Shown here piece after piece: positions 49,857 through 59,527 of a DNA stretch of 64,000 bases. The translations under genes and the position numbers were made by a program. Source of the DNA: Streptomyces antibioticus (GTDB lineage: Bacteria > Actinomycetota > Actinomycetes > Streptomycetales > Streptomycetaceae); assembly GCF_002019855.1 (NCBI RefSeq), contig NZ_CM007717.1, forward strand, positions 6,119,043-6,183,042. Reading direction: 5' to 3'. The notes below the pieces were generated by a model, which did not search any database, had not been told where the DNA came from, and worked only from the letters and a program-made list of their open reading frames with translations. How positions within the stretch are numbered: the stretch's first letter is position 1; each line of letters opens with the position of its first letter.

Positions 49857-50657
49857 ATGCCCTTCGTCAACTGGCTCAAGCGCCATCTCGTCGTCATCGC
49901 GGGACTGTTCACCCTCGGTTATCTGCTGCTGCCGAACATCGTCGTCACGGTGTTCTCCTTCAATAAACCGAAGGGCCGTTTCAACTACCAGTGGCAGCAG
50001 TTCTCCACGGACGCCTGGAAAGACCCCTGCGGGGTCGCCGACATGTGCGGCTCGCTGTCGATCAGCCTCCAGATCGCCTTCTGGGCGACGCTCGGCGCGA
50101 CCGTCCTCGGCACGATGATCGCCTTCGCGCTGGTCCGCTACCGGTTCCGCGCGCGGGGTGCCGTCAACTCGCTGATCTTCCTGCCCATGGCCATGCCCGA
50201 GGTCGTCATGGCGGCCTCGCTGCTCACCCTGTTCCTCAACCTGGGTGCTCAGTTGGGTTTCTGGACGGTCCTGATCGCGCACATCATGTTCTGCCTCAGT
50301 TTCGTCGTGACGGCCGTCAAGGCGCGCGTCATGTCCATGGACCCGAGACTGGAGCAGGCGGCCCAGGACCTCTACGCCGGCCCGTTCCAGACGTTCATCA
50401 GGGTCACCCTGCCGATCGCCGCACCCGGAATCGCGGCGGGCGCGCTGCTCGCCTTCGCGCTCTCCTTCGACGATTTCATCATCACCAATTTCAACGCCGG
50501 CTCGACCGTCACCTTCCCGATGTTCGTCTGGGGCTCCGCACAGCGCGGCACACCCGTTCAGATCAATGTCATCGGTACGGCCATGTTCCTCATCGCCGTA
50601 CTGTTCGTCCTGACCTCCATGGTCATCAGCAATCGCCGCAACAGACAAAAGGCATAA
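49857..50657 (+). CDS. potC: Polyamine ABC transporter permease C
   Basis: A 266-residue permease with six membrane helices and the EAA-type loop EQAAQDLYAGPFQTFIRVTLPI followed by LSFDDFIITNF, typical of PotC. The ATG directly follows the potB stop codon. It ends the transporter part of the operon. Confidence 0.92.
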   Translation: MPFVNWLKRHLVVIAGLFTLGYLLLPNIVVTVFSFNKPKGRFNYQWQQFSTDAWKDPCGVADMCGSLSISLQIAFWATLGATVLGTMIAFALVRYRFRARGAVNSLIFLPMAMPEVVMAASLLTLFLNLGAQLGFWTVLIAHIMFCLSFVVTAVKARVMSMDPRLEQAAQDLYAGPFQTFIRVTLPIAAPGIAAGALLAFALSFDDFIITNFNAGSTVTFPMFVWGSAQRGTPVQINVIGTAMFLIAVLFVLTSMVISNRRNRQKA

Positions 50658-50679
50658 GCCCCTGTAGGGAGTTGAAATC

Positions 50680-52116
50680 ATGGCCCCAAGCGCCATGAGC
50701 CGTGGTACTGAAGACAACACCTGGACAAAGTCGCTCTCCGAGGCGCAGCCGGTCCCGTACTGGCTGGAGGACCCGGGCAAGCCGCACCCCGAGCCCGCGC
50801 TGACCGGCACCGAGACCTGCGATCTGCTGGTCGTCGGCGGCGGGTACAGCGGACTGTGGACCGCGCTCGTCGCCAAGGAGCGCGATCCGCAGCGGGACGT
50901 GGTGCTGGTGGAGGGCCGCGAGGTGGGCTGGGCCGCCTCGGGCCGCAACGGAGGCTTCTGCGCGGCCTCCCTCACCCACGGGCTGCCCAACGGGCTCGCC
51001 CGCTGGCCCGACGAGATCCACCGGCTGGAGGAGCTGGGCGCGCGCAACCTCGACGAGATCGAGGCGGCGGTCGCCCGGTACGGCCTCGACTGCGACTTCG
51101 AGCGCACCGGCGAGATCGACGTGGCCACCGAGGAGTACCAGGCGCGGGAACTGCGCGAGTGGTACGAGGAGATCGAGCGCCGCGGCCTCGCCGACGGCGT
51201 CGAGTTCCTCGACACCGACGCGGTCCGCGCGCAGGTCGACTCGCCCACCTTCCGGGCGGGCCTGTACGACCGCAGGGGCGTGGCGATGCTGCACCCCGCC
51301 AAGCTCGCCTGGGGCCTGAAGAAGGCGTGCATGCGGCTCGGCGTCCGCGTCCACGAGCACACCCCGGCGCTCGCGCTGAAGCCGTACGGCGCCGGCATGG
51401 CCGTCCGCACCCCGTACGGGCGGGTCCACGCCCGGCAGGTGGCGCTCGGCACGAACATCTTCCCCAACCTGGTCCGGCGGGTGCGGTCGTACACCGTCCC
51501 GGTCTACGACTACGCGCTGATGACCGAGCCGCTCACCCCGGCCCAACTCGACGCGATCGGGTGGAAGAACCGGCAGGGACTCGGCGACTCCGCCAACCAG
51601 TTCCACTACTTCCGGCTGTCCGCCGACAACCGGATCCTGTGGGGCGGCTACGACGCCGTCTACCCGTACGGCGGCCGGGTGCGCGCCGAGTACGACGACC
51701 GGCCCGAGACCTACGCCAAGCTCGCCGGGCACTTCTTCACGTGCTTCCCGCAGTTGGAGGGCGTCCGCTTCACGCACGCGTGGGGCGGGGCGATCGACAC
51801 CTGCTCGCGGTTCTCCGCGTTCTTCGGCACCGCCCACCGGGGGAAGGTCGCCTACGCCGCCGGGTACACCGGCCTCGGTGTCGGCGCGACCCGGTTCGGG
51901 GCCGAGGTGATGCTCGACCTGCTGGCCGGGGAGAGCACCGAGCGGACCCGGCTGGAGATGGTCCGCCGCAAGCCGCTGCCGTTCCCGCCGGAGCCGTTCG
52001 CCTGGACCGGCATCGCGCTCACCAAGTGGTCGCTGGCCCGCGCCGACGCGCACGACGGGCGCCGCAACCTGTGGCTGCGGACCATGGACAAGATGGGCCT
52101 GGGCTTCGACAGCTAG
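50680..52116 (+). CDS. FAD-dependent oxidoreductase, gamma-glutamylputrescine oxidase type
   Basis: A 478-residue DAO-family flavoprotein. The FAD dinucleotide fold is LLVVGGGYSGLWTA near 53-66, followed by VLVEGREVGWAASGRNGGF; the C-terminus has YAAGYTGLGVGATRFGAEVMLDLL. It resembles PuuB, which oxidises gamma-glutamylputrescine, but no gamma-glutamylputrescine synthetase is in the window, so the real substrate may be a free amine. It lies 22 bases after potC and probably belongs to the same operon. Confidence 0.85.
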   Translation: MAPSAMSRGTEDNTWTKSLSEAQPVPYWLEDPGKPHPEPALTGTETCDLLVVGGGYSGLWTALVAKERDPQRDVVLVEGREVGWAASGRNGGFCAASLTHGLPNGLARWPDEIHRLEELGARNLDEIEAAVARYGLDCDFERTGEIDVATEEYQARELREWYEEIERRGLADGVEFLDTDAVRAQVDSPTFRAGLYDRRGVAMLHPAKLAWGLKKACMRLGVRVHEHTPALALKPYGAGMAVRTPYGRVHARQVALGTNIFPNLVRRVRSYTVPVYDYALMTEPLTPAQLDAIGWKNRQGLGDSANQFHYFRLSADNRILWGGYDAVYPYGGRVRAEYDDRPETYAKLAGHFFTCFPQLEGVRFTHAWGGAIDTCSRFSAFFGTAHRGKVAYAAGYTGLGVGATRFGAEVMLDLLAGESTERTRLEMVRRKPLPFPPEPFAWTGIALTKWSLARADAHDGRRNLWLRTMDKMGLGFDS

Positions 52117-52145
52117 CGGGCGTGTGACCCGGTTCACTCCATAGA

Positions 52146-52157
52146 GGTTCCGGAACC
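52146..52157. promoter_or_regulatory. GGTTCCGGAACC palindrome
   Basis: A perfect 12-bp palindrome in the short gap between the oxidoreductase and the unknown gene; possible operator or short hairpin. Confidence 0.3.
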
Positions 52158-52236
52158 CGCGTAATGCTCGCCGGGAACCTCCCTCTCCCTCACGGTGGCG
52201 CGACCGCGTCACGCAGAGGAAGAGGGAGGTCTTCTC

Positions 52237-52689
52237 ATGGCTGGGGCGAAGACGGCGGTCGAATGGCTGACATCCGTCGCACCGGATCCCGAGTCCTGCC
52301 GCTGGGAATGGGAGCGCAACCCCCTGGGGGTGGCGCTGCTGCCGGCGGGCAGGGCGTGGGACGTACTCATCCTGCCGGGTGAACTCGGCTACCCCACGCT
52401 CGACGTGCTCACCCGCATCCTCGACCGGCCGGGACCGGTGCTCGTCGACTTCGGCGACAACCGGATGGGGTTCTTCGTGCCGCCGGGCACCGCCGCCCGC
52501 TGGATCGGCACCGGTATCCGCACGGCCGGCGCGGGCACCTGGATCGTCGTCCCGTACCCCGGCCGGGCCACCGGCGGCGTCCGCTGGCTGGTCCCCCCGG
52601 ACGGCTCCGGCACCCTGACCGACCCCTCCCTGCTGGAACTGGCCATGCACGAGGCGGCGGCGGGCCCACCCGGGGACGCCCGCGACTGA
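52237..52689 (+). CDS. Conserved protein of unknown function
   Basis: A 150-residue protein, mostly alternating beta strands and loops: AWDVLILPGELGYPTLDVL, GPVLVDFGDNRMGFFVPPGTAARW, GTWIVVPYPGRATGGVRWLVPP. This is reminiscent of the N-terminal part of bifunctional primase-polymerase-like domains, but catalytic acidic motifs are not evident. GGGAGGT precedes the ATG. It is alone between the oxidoreductase and a repeat region. Confidence 0.7.
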   Translation: MAGAKTAVEWLTSVAPDPESCRWEWERNPLGVALLPAGRAWDVLILPGELGYPTLDVLTRILDRPGPVLVDFGDNRMGFFVPPGTAARWIGTGIRTAGAGTWIVVPYPGRATGGVRWLVPPDGSGTLTDPSLLELAMHEAAAGPPGDARD

Positions 52690-53366
52690 CCCCGGGCCCT
52701 GCCGCGCCGACGCCCCGGACGGGCCCCGCCTTCCCGACCCCCCGCGGGAAGGCCGAGCCCCACGGCGTCGGCCCGCGCCCGCGCCCCGGACGACTCCACC
52801 GCGGGTCCGCACGACGGACGCGGTGCTCGCGCACGCCCTTCCGCCTTCCCGCCCCCTGCGGGGACGCCGGCCCCCACTTGTCGGTGTCGGCTGCCTGGTG
52901 GGGCCCGGCCCTCGACGGCTGACGCGGATCCCACAGCCGGACTGAGCCCCGCCCGGACGATGTCGGCGCGGGCTCGCACAGCGGACGTGGTGCTCGTCGT
53001 GCGCCGTCCGACGATCCGGACCGGCCCCGCGAAGGTCGGCCCTCACGTGCGTGGGTGGCCCGGCGAGACCCGGCCCGCGACGGGCCACGCGGATCCCGCC
53101 GTCGGCCCGTGCTCCCGCCCCCACCGCGGATGCGCGCGGCGGACGTCGTGTTCGTGCGCGCCTTCCGGCGCCCCGGGCGGGGCCTTGCTTTCCCGACTCC
53201 CCGCGGGAAGGCGGCCCCTACGCACGCCCGCCGCCGGTCTGTGGCCCCGCCCCGGACGACTCCGGCGCCGGTTCGCGGCGGACGTGGTGCTCGTCGTGCT
53301 GGGTCCGTCGGCTCGGCTTCGCCGCTCGCCCCGCCCCGGACACCGCGGTCACCGGCGGCGCCGCCG
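52690..53366. repeat. Gene-free region with four degenerate 140-165 bp repeats
   Basis: A related segment, CGGACGTGGTGCTCGTCGTG and variants, occurs at about 52814, 52981, 53139 and 53276, each preceded by GGACGACTCC-like and GC-rich sequence. The hairpin TTCCCG-n-CGCGGGAA occurs at about 52730 and 53193. No gene with a start signal is visible. Confidence 0.7.
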
Positions 53367-54953
53367 TCACTCGTCCGGTGTGGTCGCCTTCAGGGCCAGC
53401 CACAGTTCCATCCGTACGTCCGGGTCGTCCAGGGAGCGGCCCAGGATTTCTTCCACGCGGCGCATGCGGTAGCGGAGGGTGTGGCGGTGGACGCCGAGGT
53501 CGGCGGCCGCCGCGTCCCACTGGCCGTGGCGGGAGAGCCAGGCGCGCAGGGAGGCGACCAGGTCGCCGCGGCCGGTCGCGTCGTGTTCGTACAGCGCGCG
53601 CAGCAGACCGTCCGCGAACGCCCGGACCGCGTCGTCCGCCAGCAGTGGCAGCACCGAGCCCGCCGCGAGCCGCTCGTGCTCCACCAGCACCCGGCCCCGG
53701 CGCCGGGCCACCGACAGCGCCTGCTCGGCCTGCCGGTAGGCCGAAGCCGCCGCGATCGGCCCGGCCGGCGCCGACAGACCCACCACCGGCTCCTCCTCAC
53801 GGACCTCGCCCGCCGCCCGCGCGCCCTCCAGCGTCGACGCGTACCGGGTGGCCGCCGTCACCACCGCGCCCTCGTCCGCCGCCAGCACCACCAGACGTTC
53901 GCCCTCGGGCACCACCAGCACCGCCGCACCCGAGCGGGCGGCCGCCGACTCGACGACCTCGGCGAGCGCGCCGAGCGCCTCCCGGCCGGTGTCCGTCGGC
54001 GCGGCCGGCTCGGCCACGATCACCCGGAAGGGGGCGTCGAGCAGCTCGCCGTACAGGTCCCCGGCGACGGCCCGCGCGTGGTCCGGTTCGCCCGCGAGCA
54101 GCATGCGCAGCACCGCCGAGCCGATGCGCTGCTCCGCCGCGTGCAGCGAGCGGGAGCGCTCGGTGGTCAGGGTGAGCAGCGCGATCGCCGAGTGCACCGC
54201 GTACCGCTCGGCCGTGCCCAGGGCCGCCGCCGTGCCCACCGCCAGCGCGGCGCGCGGCAGCCGCCCGGTGCCGAGGGAGTGCAGCTCCACCCGGTCGTCG
54301 TGCTCGGTGTTCTCCTCGCCGCCCACCACCACCGAGGCCGGTGCCGACCGCTCCCGCAGCCGCTCCACCTCCGCCGTGAGCCGCGCCGCCCGCCGGCCCG
54401 CCCACTCCGGCGCGGCGGCGACGACGGCGCCCGAGGCGTCGTAGAGCGCCGCCCATCCGGCGACCTGTCCGGCGAGCGCGGCGAGCAGCCCCTCCGGGCC
54501 GTCCGACAGCGTCTGCCGGGTCAGCTCCCGCTGGGCCGCGAACCCGGCGGTCACCGCCCGGTACTGGTCGGCCGCGATCGCCGCCGACACCGCCTTGCTG
54601 ATCGCGAGGAACGGCGTGCGCCGGGGCACTTCGAGCAGCGGCAGGCCCTCCTGGCGGGCCGCGTCCACGAGTGCCTCCGGGATCTCCTCGTAGTTGACCC
54701 CGACGGCGAACCCCAGCCCGACCACCCCGGCGCCCGCCAGCCGCCGGACATAGCGCCGCATGGCCTGCGGATCCTCCGCGTCCAGCTTCAGCGCGGTGAT
54801 CAGCAGCAGCTCCCCGCCCTCCATGTACGGCACGGGGTCCGCCAGCTCGCTGACGTGCGCCCACCGCACCGGGACGTCCAAGCGGTCCTCGCCCGCCCGC
54901 ACGGTCAGCTTCAGCGCGGAGTGATGGACGAGCGAGGCGAGCGTGGGCGGCAT
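53367..54953 (-). CDS. PucR-family transcriptional regulator
   Basis: A 528-residue regulator. The N-terminal PucR ligand domain (about 8-125: WAHVSELADPVPYMEGGELLLITALKL) is followed by a long middle domain and a C-terminal PucR helix-turn-helix (about 470-520: SLRAWLSRHGQWDAAAADLGVHRHTLRYRMRRVEEILG). Family members control purine, GABA and polyamine catabolism. With the GABA transaminase 2.8 kb away it is the likely regulator of GABA use. It faces the repeat region at its 3' end. Confidence 0.9.
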   Translation of the reverse strand: MPPTLASLVHHSALKLTVRAGEDRLDVPVRWAHVSELADPVPYMEGGELLLITALKLDAEDPQAMRRYVRRLAGAGVVGLGFAVGVNYEEIPEALVDAARQEGLPLLEVPRRTPFLAISKAVSAAIAADQYRAVTAGFAAQRELTRQTLSDGPEGLLAALAGQVAGWAALYDASGAVVAAAPEWAGRRAARLTAEVERLRERSAPASVVVGGEENTEHDDRVELHSLGTGRLPRAALAVGTAAALGTAERYAVHSAIALLTLTTERSRSLHAAEQRIGSAVLRMLLAGEPDHARAVAGDLYGELLDAPFRVIVAEPAAPTDTGREALGALAEVVESAAARSGAAVLVVPEGERLVVLAADEGAVVTAATRYASTLEGARAAGEVREEEPVVGLSAPAGPIAAASAYRQAEQALSVARRRGRVLVEHERLAAGSVLPLLADDAVRAFADGLLRALYEHDATGRGDLVASLRAWLSRHGQWDAAAADLGVHRHTLRYRMRRVEEILGRSLDDPDVRMELWLALKATTPDE

Positions 54954-55074
54954 ACGGCCTTCAGGGGAGAGGGGGAGGAGCGGGGAACAGCGGGGCGATC
55001 ACTTGGCCGCTTCGTATGAAGGGTCAGTGCCGATTCTGCCTCACTGGATGGATCCCCGGCCCCGCTTCCGCGCT

Positions 55075-57492
55075 TCAGCCCCGCAGGTCCACCAGCAGCG
55101 GCGGCGCGTGCTCGCCCCGTACGGTCGTCAGCGACAGCACGGCGTGCCCCGGCGGCACCTCGTGCGCCAGGCGGGACGCCGACCAGCGCTCCCGCTCGAC
55201 CTGGCGTACCGTCACCGCGTCCGTGGTCACCGCCCGCCCGGTGACCAGCTTGCGCAGCGCGTGGATGGCCCGGGTCATCGGCTGGTCGGCGAAGACGGTG
55301 TGCTTGGCGACCTCCGTGGTCTCCACCCACTCGGTGCCCCAGGTCTGCGCGAACCGGGCGCCGTCCCAGGTGGTGATCCCCGAGAACGCCATCCGGCAGC
55401 CCACCGCCCCGTACAGCGGCCCGTGCAGCGCCTCCGGGACGTCCGCGACCGTGCGCAGCGCCAGCACCACGCCCGCGTTCTGCGAGCGCAGCCGCTGGAT
55501 CCGGCGCACCGACCCCGCGGTGACCGCCCCCGTCGCGTCGTCCAGCACCAGACACGCGAAGTGGCCGCGCCGACCCTCCCGTACGACCGCCTGGAACTGG
55601 GCGAGGACCAGCCGGGTGATCAGCCGGCCCGCCTCCTCGTGCCCGTGCTCGGGCGGGTCGACACGGACCCGCAGCGGATGGTGGGCGACCGCGCGCAGCG
55701 AGAACGCCCGGTGCGTCTCGCCGCCCCCGCCGAAGAACCCGGCGAACGCCGGACGGTTCAGCAGCGCCAGCCGGTCGGCCAGCGCCCGGCCCGGATCCCC
55801 GGCGGTGCCGGTCTGCCGGGCGCGGGCCTCCAGCTCACGGCGCATCACCTCGTCCCCGGCCACGGCCTCCCGCAGCGCGGCCAGCGCCTCCGGCTCGCCC
55901 TCCAGGAGTTCGCGCAGCTCGGGCAGGCCCGGGAAACGGCCGTACGCCGCCCGGTAGGGGCCGAGGAGCTGGGCGAGCGCGGTCGCCGCGCCCTGGGCGT
56001 TCACGGTGTCGAGGTCTCCGACCAGCGCCTCGGCGAGGATCGCGGCGGCCTCGTCGGCGTCCTCGGACTCCGCGTAGGGGTCCAGGTCGTGCACGGACGA
56101 CGGGTCGCCGATCCGCACGATCACGTCGAACGCGTCGTCGGAGCCGAGCGGACGGCCGCCGGGGGAGGAGACCGCGACGACCGCGCAGCCGCCGGTCAGC
56201 GCCTGGAGCGCCAGTGCCTCGGTCAGCGGCTCCACCAGCGAGCGGGTCTTTCCTGACCCGGACGGCCCGACCGCGAGCAGCGAGGTGCCCAGCGCCTCCG
56301 GGCCCAGCGCGGCGCCCGCGTCGTGGTAGCTCGCCGGGGCGCGCTCGGCGGCCACCCAGCGGCCGACCCGCACCTGCCCGGCCAGCAGATCGTGACGTGC
56401 CCCGCGCCGGGGCAGATCGCGGGCGCCCGACGGATGCGCCCAGGCCGCCCCGCCCGCGCGCAGTACGGTCTCCCGGAAGTCGGGCAGACCCGTCGTCCAG
56501 GCCCGCCGCACCCGCGCGCAGTCCACGTCGTTCATCCGCCCGCCGGCCACCTCGGCGGTCAGCAGGTCGGCCGCCTCGTACTGCCCGGCCTCGCGCAGCT
56601 CCGGCCACTGCGAACGCGGCCGCTCGACGGTGGCCGGCAGCGGCGCCGCCCCGGTCGCCGCGCGCCGGGCGGCGAGCCGCTCCTTCAGATACGGCACCCA
56701 GCCGCCGACCTTGGCGAACGGCCACACGATCAGCAGGGTCATCGCCGCGTACAGCGCGTCGGTGAACAGGACGGAGGCGAACACCTCGTAGCCGCCCGCG
56801 ATCAGGACGATCAGCGAGAAGACCGGATCGACGACCGGCAGCGCGTCCCAGCCGACGCCCGGGAACGCCTCGGGAAACACCAGGCTCAGCGCGGACAGCG
56901 CGCACACCAGGGCGAGCAGCGCCCGGGACGGCTGCGGCCGGCGGCCCACGAAGTGCCGTACGGTCTCCGGCCAGCCGCCCAGCCGGCCCATCGAGAAGGC
57001 GAGCACCGCGAAGAAGACCCCGTCGTAGACCACCCGGGCCTCGGCGCCCTCCAAGGTCTTCGGCGAGGCGATCGTCCCGCCCCACCACCAGTCACCGGGG
57101 GTGAACACCCGCAGCAGCGTGAACTGGTACGGCAGGGCGCCGCGCCGCCACAGCGACCACAGCACCAGCGCCACCACCAGCGGCACGATCATGCCGATCA
57201 CCGTGACCGGGGCCAGCCGCTCCGACGCTCGCGCGGCCTTCGGCAGCCGGTACCCGAACCGCCAGATGCCGGGCCCGGCCGCCGGGCGCTCCTCGTCCAG
57301 CCACGCGGCGACGGCGGACGCGGACCGCGGGTCCGGCTGGTCCGGCTGGTCCTGCGGGGACGCGGGCGGAGGCACGGCCCCCGGCCCCCCGGCCGGCCGG
57401 GGCGGTACCGCGGGCATCCGCGGCGGCCCGGCCGGGCGCGGTACAGGATTCGCGTGCGTACCCCGGGCGTCCTGCGTCCCGTCGCTGTCCAT
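55075..57492 (-). CDS. Membrane-anchored TraG/FtsK-like ATPase
   Basis: An 805-residue protein. Residues 1-70 are Pro-rich; hydrophobic segments lie between about 90 and 270 (for example APVTVIGMIVPLVVALVLW). The C-terminal half is a P-loop motor: VGPSGSGKTRSLVEPL (Walker A, about 415) and CLVLDDATGAV (Walker B, about 645). It resembles VirD4/TraG coupling ATPases, but no other conjugation genes are near. The ATG at 57492 has AGGGAGCAGGGG upstream. Function unknown. Confidence 0.8.
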   Translation of the reverse strand: MDSDGTQDARGTHANPVPRPAGPPRMPAVPPRPAGGPGAVPPPASPQDQPDQPDPRSASAVAAWLDEERPAAGPGIWRFGYRLPKAARASERLAPVTVIGMIVPLVVALVLWSLWRRGALPYQFTLLRVFTPGDWWWGGTIASPKTLEGAEARVVYDGVFFAVLAFSMGRLGGWPETVRHFVGRRPQPSRALLALVCALSALSLVFPEAFPGVGWDALPVVDPVFSLIVLIAGGYEVFASVLFTDALYAAMTLLIVWPFAKVGGWVPYLKERLAARRAATGAAPLPATVERPRSQWPELREAGQYEAADLLTAEVAGGRMNDVDCARVRRAWTTGLPDFRETVLRAGGAAWAHPSGARDLPRRGARHDLLAGQVRVGRWVAAERAPASYHDAGAALGPEALGTSLLAVGPSGSGKTRSLVEPLTEALALQALTGGCAVVAVSSPGGRPLGSDDAFDVIVRIGDPSSVHDLDPYAESEDADEAAAILAEALVGDLDTVNAQGAATALAQLLGPYRAAYGRFPGLPELRELLEGEPEALAALREAVAGDEVMRRELEARARQTGTAGDPGRALADRLALLNRPAFAGFFGGGGETHRAFSLRAVAHHPLRVRVDPPEHGHEEAGRLITRLVLAQFQAVVREGRRGHFACLVLDDATGAVTAGSVRRIQRLRSQNAGVVLALRTVADVPEALHGPLYGAVGCRMAFSGITTWDGARFAQTWGTEWVETTEVAKHTVFADQPMTRAIHALRKLVTGRAVTTDAVTVRQVERERWSASRLAHEVPPGHAVLSLTTVRGEHAPPLLVDLRG

Positions 57493-57792
57493 CGCCCCTG
57501 CTCCCTGACCAGCCGTTCCGTCCACCGTCAGCGGTCAATCTAACGCGCGGGCAAGGGGAGTTCACCGCTTACGCGGCCGGGGCCGCGGCGTTGTTCCCGT
57601 GGAGCCGCGGCGCACCTCCATGTCCACGGCTGTGTCCACGGCTATGTCCACGGCGGACAAGCCGTCCGGCCGACACCGCCCACATGGAGCATGCCGACCC
57701 TCCGTGACCCGTCCTAGCCTGCGAGAAAAGAAGAAACGCGTCCGCACCACCGCAGGACACCCCAGAACCTCCAGAACCTTCAGGAGCCCCTC
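57493..57792. promoter_or_regulatory. Intergenic region upstream of gabT with repeats
   Basis: Three tandem copies of TGTCCACGGC at 12-bp spacing (57621, 57633, 57645) lie about 140 bases before gabT; the last forms the palindrome TGTCC-ACGGC-GGACA. This is a probable operator, maybe for the PucR regulator. No gene is seen here. Confidence 0.55.
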
Positions 57793-59127
57793 ATGACCGC
57801 CCTTCCGCAGGAGCGCCGGATCGTCACCGCCATCCCCGGCCCGAAGTCGCAGGAGCTTCAGGCCCGCCGCCTCGCCGCGGTCGCGCAGGGCGTGGGGTCC
57901 GTGCTGCCGGTGTTCACCGCGCGCGCGGGCGGCGGCGTCATCGAGGACGTGGACGGCAACCGTCTGATCGACTTCGGCTCGGGCATCGCCGTGACCTCGG
58001 TCGGCGCCTCCGCCGAGGCCGTCGTACGCCGGGCCTCGGCCCAGCTCGCCGACTTCACCCACACCTGTTTCATGGTCACCCCCTACGAGGGCTACGTGGA
58101 GGTCGCCGAGGCCCTCTCCGAGCTGACGCCGGGTGACCACGCCAAGAAGTCCGCGCTGTTCAACTCGGGTGCCGAGGCCGTCGAGAACGCGGTGAAGATC
58201 GCCCGCGCCTACACCAAGCGCCAGGCCGTCGTCGTCTTCGACCACGGCTACCACGGCCGCACCAACCTCACGATGGCGCTGACGGCGAAGAACATGCCGT
58301 ACAAGAACGGCTTCGGCCCGTTCGCGCCGGAGGTCTACCGCGTCCCGGTCGCCTACGGCTACCGCTGGCCCACCGGTCCGGAGAACGCGGGCCCGGAGGC
58401 CGCCGCGCAGGCCATCGACCAGATCTCCAAGCAGGTCGGCGCCGACAACGTGGCCGCCATCATCATCGAGCCGGTGCTCGGCGAGGGCGGCTTCATCGAG
58501 CCCGCCAAGGGCTTCCTCCCGGCGATCCGCCAGTTCGCCGCCGACAACGGCATCGTCTTCGTCGCCGACGAGATCCAGTCCGGCTTCTGCCGCACCGGCC
58601 AGTGGTTCGCCTGCGAGGACGAGGGCATCGTCCCGGACCTGATCACCACCGCCAAGGGCATCGCCGGCGGTCTGCCGCTGGCCGCCGTCACCGGCCGCGC
58701 CGAGATCATGGACGCCGCGCACGCGGGTGGCCTGGGCGGCACCTACGGCGGCAACCCGGTCGCCTGCGCCGGTGCGCTCGGCTCCATCGAGACGATGAAG
58801 GAGCTGGACCTCAACGCCAAGGCGAAGCACATCGAGGCGATCATGAAGTCCCGTCTCACCGCGATGGCCGAGAAGTTCGACGTCATCGGCGATGTGCGCG
58901 GCCGCGGCGCGATGATCGCCGTCGAGCTGGTCAAGGACCGTACGACCAAGGAGCCGAACCCGGAGGCGACCGCCGCGCTGGCCAAGGCGTGCCACCAGGA
59001 GGGCCTGCTGGTCCTGACCTGTGGCACCTACGGGAACGTGCTGCGCTTCCTGCCGCCGCTGGTGATCGGCGACGACCTCCTCAAGGAGGGACTCGACATC
59101 ATCGAGCAGGCGTTCGCCCGCATCTGA
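57793..59127 (+). CDS. gabT: 4-aminobutyrate aminotransferase
   Basis: A 444-residue class III PLP transaminase. The motifs FNSGAEAVENAVKIA, FDHGYHGRTNLTM, VFVADEIQSGFCRTG (PLP aspartate) and TTAKGIAGGLPLA (Schiff-base lysine) are intact and typical of GabT. It converts GABA and 2-oxoglutarate to succinate semialdehyde and glutamate. AGGAG lies before the ATG. The succinate-semialdehyde type dehydrogenase at 61061 can complete the pathway. Confidence 0.92.
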   Translation: MTALPQERRIVTAIPGPKSQELQARRLAAVAQGVGSVLPVFTARAGGGVIEDVDGNRLIDFGSGIAVTSVGASAEAVVRRASAQLADFTHTCFMVTPYEGYVEVAEALSELTPGDHAKKSALFNSGAEAVENAVKIARAYTKRQAVVVFDHGYHGRTNLTMALTAKNMPYKNGFGPFAPEVYRVPVAYGYRWPTGPENAGPEAAAQAIDQISKQVGADNVAAIIIEPVLGEGGFIEPAKGFLPAIRQFAADNGIVFVADEIQSGFCRTGQWFACEDEGIVPDLITTAKGIAGGLPLAAVTGRAEIMDAAHAGGLGGTYGGNPVACAGALGSIETMKELDLNAKAKHIEAIMKSRLTAMAEKFDVIGDVRGRGAMIAVELVKDRTTKEPNPEATAALAKACHQEGLLVLTCGTYGNVLRFLPPLVIGDDLLKEGLDIIEQAFARI

Positions 59128-59527
59128 GCGGGGCGGCGCGCAGCCGACTCCCCCCGTGCGGCAGAGCGTGTGAAGAACGTGTGCGAGGTGGATGGCGGGA
59201 CGGGATTCCGTCTGTCGTACCGCCTGCCACTGCCGTACGTTCTACCCAGATGAGAGATACACCCCGCCCGCAGGGGACTGCGGGCGAACCGGGTGGGAGC
59301 CTCCCGGCTTCGACCTGGGCGTGCCCTCGCGCACACCACCGGAGCCCGAGGTTTCGGATTCCACACCGATCGGACGGTCGCCCGCCCCAAACCCCCCGGG
59401 GCGGCCGGCGTCCCGATCCGGACGGCCACCCCGGAACCACCCCCCCTGTTCCGGGGTGGCCGACCTCCTTCTGAGCACAGGCGCGTTCAGGCGCCGCCGG
59501 TAGGGCCGGGCTGAGAGGGTGTACCTC
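59128..59527. other. Gene-free region after gabT
   Basis: Four hundred bases without a supported gene. A small hairpin of CCGCAG type lies near 59266-59284 and a strong terminator at 59424-59461. Confidence 0.6.
59424..59461 (+). terminator. Terminator upstream of the PAP2 gene
   Basis: A perfect 14-bp stem, GGCCACCCCGGAAC (59424-59437) with 59448-59461, and a 10-base C-rich loop. Confidence 0.8.
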
